This document shows, one piece after another, positions 23,001 through 32,530 of a stretch of 64,000 nucleotides of DNA (position 1 is the first letter of the stretch; the number at the start of each line of letters is the position of its first letter). The notes beneath the pieces were generated by a model. That model saw only the letters and a program-made list of their open reading frames with translations, was not told where the DNA came from and did no database searches. This stretch comes from Isoetes taiwanensis (Eukaryota; Streptophyta; Lycopodiopsida; Isoetales; Isoetaceae). The stretch is taken from positions 4,204,644 to 4,268,643 of the forward strand of contig JAJEKV010000026.1 of assembly GCA_021234155.1 (NCBI GenBank). The letters run 5' to 3'. The translations under genes and the position numbers were made by a program.

Positions 23001-23726
23001 TTGAATTTCAGGCGCTTGGGCTGTTTGAGTACACTACAAGACGTGTTAGCACTATCACGAGATAATGTGGAACGGGACCTAATGTTTTTAGCTCTTGTCC
23101 TCTTCAGAAATGAGCTCAAGTCAGATACTTTTGGAACTATTGAGCCCTTGAAAAAGGGTGAGGTATGAGCTATTCCTTCTTCATATGTTTTCTTGTGATG
23201 CGTTTGTGGCTATTGTGTCTTTGTTTTGCTTTCTATTATTGTGAAAGTTTGTTTATTTGATGTACCATTACATTGCTAGGTTCGCCCAATAATGGTAACT
23301 GGTGATAATGCCCATTGTGCTCATTACATTGCAAAGCAGGCTGCCATGATATATCCTGCCATGATATATCAGGATACTGAGGTTATATTCGGTGATGTCA
23401 ACCATGATAACAGGTAATGGACTTGATTGATTCACTGTGATTTCTGATACTCTCTCTGCTTACTATCATGTAGCAGCATAAGTTGGTCACTTATGAGACC
23501 AAAGGATGGTATCAGGCCTTTGGTGACAGAAGATCTCTTATTACAGCACATGAAAGGCCTTCAAATTGGAACACTAGAACTAGCTGTTGCAGGAAAAGTA
23601 ATGTCCAGAGAAGCTGAAATTTATGGGAGACACACTTTGATGGGACCTGCCACACCACTATACATGCCTGAATTGGATTCATGTATAAATGCTCTTACCT
23701 TTTCTATACTTGGCATGAGGGTTTGA
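20087..23726 (+). pseudogene. P5B-type ATPase (ATP13A-like), 3'-truncated multi-exon gene
   Basis: P5B ATPases are endomembrane P-type pumps; animal ATP13A2 exports polyamines from lysosomes. Exons with good borders are 20901-21071, 21140-21403, 21453-21590, 21727-21813, 21883-22155, 22592-22768, 23012-23162, 23280-23413 and about 23477-23726. The products include GLTSEEAKSRLDFLGFNEI, EMFTPFHVYQLVMYLLQFWN, IDSRFLVPGDVV (A domain), the phosphorylation motif CSDKTGTLTKEGLD (Asp at 21952), HALAKFGYIMVGNEVEV, FNHSRCTMSVIVED (N domain) and IMVTGDNAHCAHYIAKQA. The KEGLD after DKTGTLT and the nucleotide-domain text fit P5B rather than P5A. Likely upstream exons: a membrane segment (VFCFWAMVVLLGSGF, near 20200) and WFRLPCELEIAQWVYVW (20700). 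Missing are a recognisable TGES loop, the hinge GDGAND and transmembrane helices M5-M10. The M4 PPALP appears as PLLLP. It ends about 560 bp before the FAD oxidase. Probably non-functional. Confidence 0.8.
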
Positions 23727-24283
23727 TGCGTGGGCTTGTTCACTAATTTCATGCTTAGAAACCTTTGGCTTACCATCGTTTAGGAAGCCTTGCCCACTCT
23801 TGCTCAGTTTGGCTCACAAGAACTTCTTAACTCATGTTTCCTTTGCAGTAGAAGCTAAGAATTCTTTGTTCCAGCCTCAAAGCATCAGAGCAAAAGAGTC
23901 AAAAGGTAAAATCACAGCTTGTTTATCTGCAGAAGCCACAATCACATAAACTACACTTGGCTTAGCAATTTTTCCCATTTGCTGAAACTAAAGCAAAGTT
24001 AATCGGATTTAAAAATGATACTGCTACTCGTATGAAGCATGTGAAAAAAGCATGTGAAGATAAAATTAGATTAGGAAGAACATTTTTACAGCAGATGCTC
24101 GGATTAAGGAAGAACATTTTTACAGCAGCAGATGCTCGGATTAGCCCATGAGCTATTATAGGTGAAACTTTTGTTGTTAAATTTCCGTTCTTGTTTGTTT
24201 GATTTCAATCAATTCTGTTCACCTTTAGTTTACCTAAGTTATCGTTCCTTCTTTCATAAGTTCAGGAAGAATTCTGATATACG

Positions 24284-25984
24284 GTGTTCATGGGTTGGCT
24301 CCAGCAGGCGGTGGTTTGGGCCCTATTCATTTTCCTCCAAGGATCATCACTTGATGCCAGACCGTGGTGTCTGCCGCAACAAAAATGCTGGCCAGATGAT
24401 CAGATATGGAGAGCATTTAACAATTCTGTGCAGGGCCGTCTGATTGCGCCTCATCCATCTGCGTTTCAGTGCCATTATCCTCAATACGATTCTGAGGCTT
24501 GTCAAATTGCCACCACCAACTGGACCAACGGATTCTGGAGGGCAGATCAGGCAGGGTCAACCCAAGCTGCAAATTGGGAAGCTCTTGGGGATCAGAATTG
24601 CCTTCTGGAAAGCGATCCGAACATACCCTGCTCTCAAGGTTCGGTTCCAACATACGCAGTGAGGGTTGGGTCGATAGAAGATGTTCAAAAGAGCATAGGA
24701 TTTGCAGCAGAGCATGGCATAAGGCTTGTTGTGAGGAACACGGGGCACGATTATTTGGGAAGGAGCAGCGGAGCGGGGTCGCTGAGCGTGTGGATGCACG
24801 GGCTAAAAAGGATCCGGTATGATGAATTTTTCATTCCGGAGGGATGCAAAAGGGCAGGGATTGCTGCGCTAACAGCTGAAGCAGGAGTACAGTGGAAGGA
24901 TTTATACGAGGCAGCAGATGCAAATGGGGTGGTGGTAGTGGGCGCGCAAGCTTCTTCAGTGGGAGTAGCCGGAGGATACGTTCAGGGCGGAGGCCACAGT
25001 CCTCTGTCTCGCTATTTTGGGCTTGCAGCAGATAATGTTTTGCAGTTTACAGTCGTCACTCCAGATGGGCGCATCAGAATCGCAAATGAATGCCAGAATC
25101 AGGAAATTTTCTGGGCTTTGAGAGGCGGCGGAGGAGGCACCTTCGGTATCGTGATTTGGGTCACCTTCAGAGCATTTCCTGCGCTTCAAAACATCGTCAG
25201 TGCATCTTACCTTATTCAGTCTAATAGTTCTTTCTATATCCAAGATTTTGTCGCCCATTTCAATAGCATGCATCCTGCATTATCAGATTTTGGTTGGTCA
25301 GGGTTCTTCTCAATCGGATTACAGTACTTCTTTCTCCAGTATCTCGTACCCAACACGAATATATCTTCAGCTCAAACATCCTTAACTCCCCTTCTAAACT
25401 ACCTAGATAATCATCCCGAACTTTATCTCTCCTACCAATCCTTAAATTCTTACCCATCCTTCAAATCCTGGCATACTTCAGCTCAGTGCTCATCCAATCC
25501 TCAATTCTGCACTGATTCCACTGGCTTCAGCACTTTCCTTGCTTCACGATTACTTTCCTCTTCTGTAATTCAACAGAATCCTCAAGTCCTCGCTGAAATT
25601 TTTATGGACGGCCTTCGGAATGGAGCCACTAACGTCTTTGGGCACTTGGTAGCAGGAGGGATGGTATCAACTCCCACATGGAATGCTGTTAATCCTGCAT
25701 GGCGTTCAGCACTGTGGCATGTCGTTTTCGGTCTTTCTTTCTCGCAGAATTCTACTGCTGCTGAAAGACAGACTTTTGCTGCACAGGTAACGTCCATAAA
25801 TGCACCTTTGAGGAATTTGGCTTTCAATTCTGGCAGCTATTTGAATGAGGCAGATTCTCAAGAACCCAATTGGCAAGAATCATTTTTTGGGGCACATTAC
25901 GCAAAGTTATTGAAGATCAAACATCAAGTTGATCCTCTAGGCATACTCTCCTGCCGTTTATGTGTTGGAAGCAGTTGGTTTTGA
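24284..25984 (+). CDS. Secreted FAD-linked oxidase, fungal isoamyl-alcohol-oxidase-like (PCMH/BBE fold)
   Basis: A single uninterrupted 566-codon frame, no intron. Residues ~3-25 form a signal peptide (WLQQAVVWALFIFLQGSSLD). The mature start has a Cys pair (WCLPQQKCWP) and RAFNNSVQGRLIA, as in fungal secreted FAD oxidases of the isoamyl-alcohol-oxidase group. The PCMH FAD domain follows: YAVRVGSIEDVQKSIGFA, VVRNTGHDYLGRSSGAGSL (His155 at the 8-alpha-histidyl FAD position), GVQWKDLYEAADANG, VGVAGGYVQGGGHSPLSRYF and WALRGGGGGTFGIV. Where plant berberine-bridge enzymes have a second flavin-binding Cys, this protein has GAQASSVGVAGG, so a single His link is expected. The C terminus has the BBE motif YLNEADSQEPNWQESFFG and KHQVDPLGILSC. 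Several N-glycosylation sites fit secretion. Met1 is the first ATG; Met3 is possible. Substrate unknown. The gene is visibly richer in G+C than its surroundings, and its architecture is closer to fungal than to plant BBE-like proteins, suggesting horizontal transfer. Confidence 0.85.
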   Translation: MFMGWLQQAVVWALFIFLQGSSLDARPWCLPQQKCWPDDQIWRAFNNSVQGRLIAPHPSAFQCHYPQYDSEACQIATTNWTNGFWRADQAGSTQAANWEALGDQNCLLESDPNIPCSQGSVPTYAVRVGSIEDVQKSIGFAAEHGIRLVVRNTGHDYLGRSSGAGSLSVWMHGLKRIRYDEFFIPEGCKRAGIAALTAEAGVQWKDLYEAADANGVVVVGAQASSVGVAGGYVQGGGHSPLSRYFGLAADNVLQFTVVTPDGRIRIANECQNQEIFWALRGGGGGTFGIVIWVTFRAFPALQNIVSASYLIQSNSSFYIQDFVAHFNSMHPALSDFGWSGFFSIGLQYFFLQYLVPNTNISSAQTSLTPLLNYLDNHPELYLSYQSLNSYPSFKSWHTSAQCSSNPQFCTDSTGFSTFLASRLLSSSVIQQNPQVLAEIFMDGLRNGATNVFGHLVAGGMVSTPTWNAVNPAWRSALWHVVFGLSFSQNSTAAERQTFAAQVTSINAPLRNLAFNSGSYLNEADSQEPNWQESFFGAHYAKLLKIKHQVDPLGILSCRLCVGSSWF

Positions 25985-26445
25985 TTGATATTGTTATTCT
26001 GTGTTGGAAGCATTTGGCTTTGATTGATATTGTTATTTTAAAGAATTACTAGTAAACATGCTTACAGTTGTTGCAGTAAAATGGGAGTTTTGTGTGTTTT
26101 TACCTCTTTTTAATGGAAGTGAGATAAGTTTTTCAGTAACGTGTCGTGGACATGGCTTTGATTTATATTTCTTATTTTTAAGAATTACTACTGTAAACAT
26201 TAGTAAACATGTGCTTACAATTGCTGCGATAAAATGAGAGTTTTGTGTGTTTTTACTTTTATGTGCCATCTCGAATTTTGTTATGAGAGTTTTGTGTGTT
26301 TTTACTTTTTCAGCAAATCATGTGCCATCTCGAATTTTGTTAGAGGCATACTCTCCTGCTGCCATTTTTGTATTGGAAGCATTTGGCTTTGATCGATATT
26401 GTTATTCTTATTTTAAAGAATTATTCTTATTGTTATTGTCACTTT
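25950..26445 (+). repeat. Internally duplicated 3' flank of the FAD oxidase
   Basis: The C-terminal/3' flank phrase TGTTGGAAGCATTTGGCTTT plus GATATTGTTATT occurs at 25954, 25999 and 26370. GAGTTTTGTGTGTTTTTAC occurs at about 26085, 26238 and 26287. 'GAGGCATACTCTCCTG' from the last codons recurs at 26344 far outside the gene. The flank is therefore built from repeated partial duplications of the gene's own 3' end. Confidence 0.8.
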
Positions 26446-26900
26446 TAAGTTACTAAAATGCAGCCACAGATACAATCATTAAAGTGCAGCCACAGATATA
26501 AGCCATTCAACAGAACAATCCTTTACTCTCTAATTCTAATCTGAGTTCTGAAATTAACAAATTTTAATCCATGCAGGCTGCCTATGCTATCTGAACGTCA
26601 CACCTAACTAATCAGCTGACATTTATGAGCTAACAACCTAATAAACATGTAGACCTGTGATGCAGATATATATCTCAGTGTTTCAGGCAGAATTCAAGCA
26701 ACACTATTCAAGCAACACTATTCAAGCAATCTTCGAGCAACATTAACATCAAAATTTAAAAGACAGTTTAAGAAGATACCGCGGGATGTCTAACTTGGTT
26801 GTTGGTTGGAATATTCTAGGTTGACAAGACTAGGATTTGGCTCTCCCATACGGTCATCACCTAGTTTACATGTACCATCACCTAGTTTACATGTACCACA
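26446..26900. other. Intergenic DNA with small tandem repeats
   Basis: GCAGCCACAGATA is repeated at 26461 and 26487, CAAGCAACACTATT is repeated at 26694-26725, and CATCACCTAGTTTACATGTAC is duplicated at 26855-26895. No gene is visible. Confidence 0.5.
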
Positions 26901-26903
26901 ACG

Positions 26904-28020
26904 TTAGCGTCTAATGCTAGTAAGAAGTAACTCATCAGAAGGAGGAATGGCGTCATCTCGTGCACCGTCTGCTGCAGCTACGAGATGGTGTAGTCCACCA
27001 TGTGCAACTAAGTTGCTCACTAAGAGTGGATCTGCTTCAACATGTTCTTCCCTCACCTCTTCTCTCTTGGGCGGCAGTGGACCTGCATTTTGAATTACAA
27101 CATGCTTCTCTTTCTCCCATTGGTCTGCATTAGGATCAGGAATGGCAGAATTGTTGAATGGCCATACATCTGTCTTTTCAAATCCAGCCCTTATGTTAGA
27201 TGCTGTTACACCTTGTTTGAATGCATTGGAGGCCAAAGTAGCAAGATCCTCTTTACTCATCTCCTTGTTTCTATCCTGTGCCATATGCTTGGCTCTTAAT
27301 ATCTTGAAAGCATGCTTGAATGGTCCAAAGCAAGCCACGTCCGATGGCTGAAATTTGTGTGAAGTGTGTGGAGGCATAGTCAGCATGTGGAGGCCAAACT
27401 CTTTGGCCTTTCTAATTGATTCAATTGTTACATGGATTCCATCCATGGCCATCGAAGATCATCAAATGTAGCCTGTCAGGTGATATACCTCCTGGAACAT
27501 TTTTCTTGAAGTGATCTAACCAGGCTAAAAGAGGGCATCAGTTATCCAGGCCTTTTTTTGAAAACTCATGACGGCCCCAGGTTCACATCGTGCTATGAGA
27601 TTAGTATCTCTCATCCTAAGCCCCTAGAAAACATACAAATTAGGAATAGCAAACCCTTGGGCATTGACACATACCAACAATTCTCATTCCAAATCTTGCA
27701 CCAGCCATGACCCTATCTCGTCAGCGTTCCACACTCTTGATGCATCAACTTGAAGTCTATCTAATGCATCCTTCAAATGTGTATAAAAATTAGTAATAGT
27801 AAAAGTAGTCATGGCTCTTACCCTGTTCAACTCAGTCATGGCTCTTACCCTGTTCAACTCAATAGGCTGAGCAGTTTTTTGAGTGAGGATTGGATGCCTC
27901 TTTTAAAAAGCCTCCACCATTCCTGCTCGGGTATGCCATCTTTGAAGATTGTCCTCTTGTATGCTGTCAATTCAGGCACCTTTTCCTTCAGAACATCTAA
28001 TGTAACAGGCCTGCCTTCAT
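26904..28020 (-). mobile_element. Pogo-like (DDE_1) DNA transposon, degraded transposase
   Basis: Read from 28020 downward, the minus strand gives an HTH_Tnp_Tc5-like end (GIPEQEWWRLFK, then in another frame RHPILTQKTAQPIELNRVRA). The catalytic region follows: VWNADEIGSW, QGFAIPNLYVF, MRDTNLIARCEPGAVMSF, KAWITDALF, AWLDHFKKNVPGGISPDRLH and LMIFDGHG. The final open frame has HMLTMPPHTSHKFQPSDVAC and GFEKTDVWPFN. The 'PPHTSH..QP.D...FGPFK' motif and the N-A-D-E and D-G-H-G acidic residues mark the DDE_1 superfamily. Stops and frameshifts (27515, 27605, 27660, 27450 region) make it inactive. Its 3' neighbour at 28021 is an oxidase fragment, so it probably inserted into the duplicated oxidase copy. 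Confidence 0.8.
27803..27868. repeat. 28-bp tandem duplication inside the pogo remnant
   Basis: AGTCATGGCTCTTACCCTG plus TTCAACTCA occurs twice in a row, after the element was already in place. Confidence 0.85.
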
Positions 28021-28150
28021 CATACAGAGCATTTCCTACGCTTCAAAACATAATTTTTTGGGGCACATTATGCAGAGCTATTGAAGATCAAACAAGAAGT
28101 TGATCCTAGAGGCATACTCTCCTGCCGTTTCTGTGTTGGAAGCATTTAAC
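28021..28150 (+). pseudogene. FAD oxidase fragment A (internal deletion)
   Basis: AGAGCATTTCCTACGCTTCA (as at 25167-25186) is joined directly to TTTTTTGGGGCACATTATGC (as at 25884 onwards). It then continues KQEVDPRGILSCRFCVGS to a stop. About 690 bases of the gene are missing between the two pieces. Here the BBE-domain Arg is DPRG, whereas the intact copy has DPLG. Confidence 0.85.
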
Positions 28151-28545
28151 ATTGATTGATATTGTTATTCTATGTTGGAAGCATTTGGCTTTGATTGATA
28201 TTTGTTTTTTTTTAAGAATTACTACTAAACATTAGTAAACATCTGCTTACAATTGTTGCGGTAAAATGAGAGTTTTGTGTGTTTTTACCTCTCTTTAATG
28301 GAAGTGAGAACTTTTTCAGTAAATCATATGTGTCGAATTTTCGAATTTTGTTTGAGGCATACTCTCCTACCATTTTTGTGTTGGCATTTGGCTTTGATCG
28401 GTATTGTTATTGTTATTTTAAAGAATTACTAGTGAACATGTGCCTAGCATTGCTGAGGTAAAGTGGGAGTTTTGTGTGTTTTTACCTCCCTTTAATGGAA
28501 GTGAGATAACCCTTTCAGTACATCACGTGCCACGTCGAATTTTGT
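28130..28545 (+). repeat. Second copy of the oxidase 3' flank
   Basis: Parallel to 25950-26445. TTGGAAGCATT and GATATTGTTATT recur at 28136, 28176 and 28381. GAGTTTTGTGTGTTTTTAC recurs at about 28269 and 28467. 'GAGGCATACTCTCCTACC' recurs at 28353. This shows the whole gene-plus-flank was duplicated in tandem before decay. Confidence 0.8.
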
Positions 28546-28654
28546 TACAACGACAAACAACAAACGCTAGAGTCGATGTATGATTTGCCTGATTAAATAT
28601 TTATGTTGTATACATGAATATTCAATAACGACAAGCGAAAAAAAAAGGTGCTGG

Positions 28655-28803
28655 GGACGTTGGATCGATAGAAGATGTTGAAAAGAGCATAGGATTTGCA
28701 GCAGAACATGGCATAAGGCTTGTTGTGAGGAACACGGGGCACGATTATTTGGGAAGGAGCAGCGGAGCCGGGTCGCTTAGCGTGTGGATGCACGAGCTAA
28801 AAT
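28655..28803 (+). pseudogene. FAD oxidase fragment B
   Basis: This corresponds to 24663-24812 of the intact gene with very few differences: GSIEDVEKSIGFAAEHGIRL, then VVRNTGHDYLGRSSGAGSLS and VWMHELK. It includes the FAD-linking His region only. The high identity implies a recent origin. It is out of order (5' piece downstream of the 3' piece at 28021), so the duplicated locus was rearranged. Confidence 0.9.
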
Positions 28804-29225
28804 TTCACAACACAAAAATTCTTTGGCATTTTGATGCATTTCCAGAGGACGATCAAGCATGAGTTTAAGAGAAAAAAAAACTATCTGAGACATTGTTTTA
28901 CACATGCTTACCATATTGATAGCTTGTAGATCAGCATTATATTTGGAAATGTTTCTTAGACTTTGAAGATAAGGCAAATATTCTGTGCGATCAAGGTAGC
29001 AAAAGCGGGATGAGAAATAATGATGTGGGAAAAAGCAAAATGTGGACAAAATGTTGCTAATCAGCTCTATCATGATCTGTATTTCTGGGTAGAAGCATGA
29101 AAGGGTGGGCAAAAAACGTGCCCGTATTTTACATTTACAAATTCAAAATGTAAGGAAATCCCTCCCCCCCAGAAATTATTATTCTTGGAATGAATCATTA
29201 ATAGGGCAAATAATTTTGAACTCTC
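28804..29225. other. Intergenic DNA
   Basis: No recognised gene or repeat apart from the abrupt junction with oxidase fragment B at 28803. Confidence 0.35.
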
Positions 29226-29227
29226 CT

Positions 29228-29372
29228 CCTCCGGCCTGTTCAACCTTCCTCCCGCCGAACCTCCATAGCCGAAAAGCTTGACATCCATATTCAACCTCCA
29301 TAGCCAAAAGCTTGACATCCATATTGAACCTCCATAGCCAAGATCGGGACCTCCATATCCAAAAGCTTGCAT
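29228..29372. repeat. ~42-bp tandem repeat
   Basis: Three to four units share CCTCCATAGCC, AAAAGCTTGACATCCATATT and CAACC. The minus-strand frame over it (WLWRLNMD..) is a repeat artefact. Confidence 0.75.
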
Positions 29373-29960
29373 TTTTCAGAGAGAGTCAAGCACTGTGGAA
29401 GAGATCATGACTAAACAAGCTTGGAACAAAGACATCTCCAAGGAAATCTCCTCGCAACAAACCTCAGAAGCCCATGCCAAGGTCTCCCACTAGAATTTGC
29501 CACCAAAACTCAAGAGTGGGTCTTCTTGGTCGGGAGGTCTTGCCGCCTCGAGTTTGACAAGGTAAGCATCGGGTAGCTTAGGAGCAACAATTTTGATAGC
29601 ATGTTTCGGGGCTAGTGCAAATAGTGCGAGGATGTTTGGGGTTCAAGCCCCCTAATTTGTTGGGGTTATCAAGAGTGCGGGGATTAAGCCCGGTTGGATG
29701 GCAGATTTTTTTCTCGCGGTATGAGCACGCGTTTTTTGTAGGAGGGACATTGCAAATCATCACATTCCATTGTATTTTGCCCGAGCATATGCACTTCATT
29801 ACAAAGGAGTAAGCATTGATTGGGATGAGGTGAAAGCAAGTGCAAGTCTTCATTCAAAAGGCTCTCAAAAAGAATCGACTGATTGTAATTAGCTGATAAA
29901 GTCTTCCAATGTTAAAGCTATTAAATGTATGCCTCGTAGAATTGGAGCAAGCAGCTGGAA
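29373..29960. other. Intergenic DNA
   Basis: No recognised gene. The words GGGGTTCAAGCCC and GGGGATTAAGCCCGG at about 29638 and 29676 look like decayed T-arm sequences, but no tRNA can be folded by eye. Confidence 0.3.
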
Positions 29961-30550
29961 ATGATGAAAAGGTGGAGGGAAACAAGAGCATTAGATTCTG
30001 CCTCCATGCTTGATGAAATACAGACTTTAAAAGAGAAAAGGAAAACAATGGAAATTGAACTGTTGAAGCATGAGAGTGATAAGAGCTTCTTGACAAGACT
30101 TGTGCAGAGTAAAGATGCAAAAATATGTGAGCAGTTCAGCATTATGGCAGGTTTAAAAGCAAGCCGGAAGCCAACTGATGTGCAAATGGCTTTGGCATCC
30201 CATTTAGAGGAGGAGAAATCAAGTTATATTGCTAACTTAGATGCTCTAATGATTCCTATTGATTGTTTAAAGGCTGATTTGCAAGAATTAGAAGTCGCCA
30301 TTGAAAAATCAGCAAGGATTTGGAAGTTAATTCCAACCGTGAGAATAGAATAAAGGAGATGACTAAGCATTTGGAAAGATCAGGGTTCCGATAGGGCTGC
30401 AGCCCGGCTCCCATACCGCAGCAAGGCGGAGTGCTTCATTCTCACATATAAGCAATACTTGCAGAAATTTGCAATGATTGCCTTGACTCGACCATGGTAA
30501 TATCTCCACTTTGTGGTCATACATATTGTCTATTTTGTCTTATATTCGTG
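29961..30550 (+). pseudogene. Coiled-coil plus RING-finger protein fragment
   Basis: An open frame at 29961-30353 encodes a heptad-rich helix (LDEIQTLKEKRKTMEIELLK, later LKADLQELEVAIEKS). After a frame change, 30461-30547 reads AEICNDCLDS and PLCGHTYCLFCLI, the C-x2-C and C-x-H-x2-C-x2-C halves of a RING finger (ubiquitin E3-type zinc domain). The last Cys pair would lie in a following exon, which I could not find. The arrangement coiled coil then RING occurs in several E3 ligases; I cannot name this one. Frame changes suggest a pseudogene or unrecognised introns. Confidence 0.5.
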
Positions 30551-31234
30551 GTTTCAACCATCTAATACATGTGTACATGATTGTTTATGGTCCGAGGACT
30601 CGCGACATTGCTTAGGAATCCCTTCCGAAGGTACATCTATTTCTATTTTGATTACATAATTAGTTTGAGTGTACTTAGATGTAGTTAGTTTCCATCATGT
30701 ACATAACTGTATTAACATTTTGATTTGGCGTGGTTTTGTCTTTACTGTAAAGAGGAAATGTATTTGCTTACTCAGATTTTTACATTTACATGTGCCATGA
30801 AGTGCTTTTCTGGAATTCCTTTTAGGGGTGTATTAATAGGGTGTATTGCATTGATTGTACTTTGCATTTACATGTGATCAAAAATGCATATGAATTTGGT
30901 ATTTGACTTTCCTTTACATTCAATGCTGAATGATGTATTTGATAGGGTGTATTGATAAAATATTTTGTTCTGAAATACATTTGAATTTAGTATTTGGTTT
31001 TCCTTTTACATTGTGATAGCTATGTACACTAATGTACTTCTATTTTGTCGTTTACATTATCGCAGAAAGTTTGCATGTAGTAAAACCTACTTGCATGTAA
31101 TTAACATTTGTTCTGTTTTTGATTTGCATCCGATTGTTTTTCTTTGATTTTGCTTCTATCTACTCTACATCTCCCTTGATTCTCGAATCAAGTGTTTACA
31201 TTTCTTATTGACACCCAATTGTGTCAATGCGCAC

Positions 31235-32530
31235 ATGGGTAGTATCAAGAAAGGAAGAAGTAAAACTGCAGGTAAACTAAACAATTCATGTTTCGTGCAC
31301 TATGCTTAAGTTCTGAATATAGCAAAATTTCATGTTGTAGGTGAAAAGAAGAATGTTATTGAGAAGGGGTTGCATTTACCATTCTCAGACATCCCAATTG
31401 CTGAACCTGGCACAAAAGATGCTGCTGCTATCGATGTTGGAAGTCCATCCACATCTACATCACCTTTGAGAATTGCAACAACTCATAAGCAATCAGTGCA
31501 GGATTTGGAGACAGAGGGGTATGTGGAAGGTAGGGTGATTACATTCTGATTACATTAAGATTGCATCTGTTGTAGTTAGAGTTCACTAATGTTCAATATT
31601 TTGCAGCAGAGGTTGTTTTCCAAAAAGAGATCCCACCTGTTGAAGCCGAGCTGCTATTATTGAGCAACTAGCCGAAAGCCCGTAAAGTAATTCTCTCTCC
31701 TTTTCAGGGTTTCTATTTATTTATTTTTTGTATTTTGAAACTTACGTTGACGTGTTTACAGATAAAATTACTGAAGATGTTGGTGACGACATTGAAAACA
31801 GTCCTGAAGCTGCTGTTTTTCAAGTTGAGGAAAAGGCTTGTTCTTTGGCAGGTACGTGTTTCTTTTTTTGTCTTGCTTTCAAAACATTAGAATGAAGCAC
31901 TTTCTTGTCTTCAGAGACTTGCGACGATTCAAAGGAGCTAGATGATGTTGAAGAAGCCTTGGAGATTGCAGCCAAGGCAACGACTAAATTTATGGTCAAA
32001 GCTGATGCCAAAACAGCTGGAAAAAAGAGAGTGCAAACCAGAAAGCGTAGACATCCCGCCGCAAAACGGTAATTGCTAGCTTACATTGACTTACTTATAC
32101 TTTAGTAGCTTATTATATTTTACTCGCTTTTTGCAGGTCTAAACCACCACGGAAACGAGATTGGAAGGTATCAATTTATGCTTTATTGTCATGGATCAAT
32201 TGTTAATATGACACTAACATTGACTTACTTATACTTCAAGAGCTTATTATATTCTACTCGTTTTGCGTGTCTAAACCATCGAAACAGAGATTGGAAGGTA
32301 TCAATTTATGCTTTATTGTCATGGATCAATTGTTAATATGACACTAACATCTTGGATCCGACAACGTAAAATGATGACAAGGATAAACTTATGGAATTCA
32401 CGCCATTCACGCCATTCAAGAACCGTCTCACGGCTGCTGAAATGAAAGTGGTTGCATCCGACATAGCAATTTTATGTGCAACTAACTCTAAAATGAGTAG
32501 TCGCTTAGTGGATCTTTATGGCAGGTGTAA
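31235..32530 (+). CDS. Multi-exon gene for a basic/acidic low-complexity protein, probably nuclear
   Basis: Exons read from splice borders and phase: 31235-31271 (MGSIKKGRSKTAG), 31341-31529 (LPFSDIPIAEPGTKDAAAID), 31607-31686, 31762-31851 (KITEDVGDDIENSPEAAVFQ), 31915-32068 (LDDVEEALEIAAKATTKFMV, then KKRVQTRKRRHPAAKR) and 32137-32167 (SKPPRKRDWK). A further block at 32390-32526 reads EFTPFKNRLTAAEMKVVASD. The basic clusters look like bipartite nuclear-localisation signals. Exon 3 breaks: LPPVEAE is followed by a frame ending in TAG, while the neighbouring frame reads AIIEQLAESP, so one base appears lost. I do not recognise the family; downstream fragments (FVPGCFYAAHHPIPRFYPHC near 32815) could belong to the same gene or to a transposon. 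Confidence 0.5.
32091..32350. repeat. 130-bp tandem duplication spanning an exon
   Basis: The segment from TTACATTGACTTACTTATAC to TAATATGACACTAACAT is present twice (period 130). It includes the small exon at 32137-32167. In the second copy the acceptor TTTTTGCAG has become TTTTGCGT and the exon has lost bases, so it is probably skipped. Confidence 0.85.

Noticed and set aside
24417-25827. Minus- and alternative-frame open frames over the FAD oxidase
   Set aside because: Shadows of the 566-codon gene, without recognisable domains.
29630-29700. Possible tRNA genes
   Set aside because: T-arm-like words are present, but no acceptor, D and anticodon stems can be folded.
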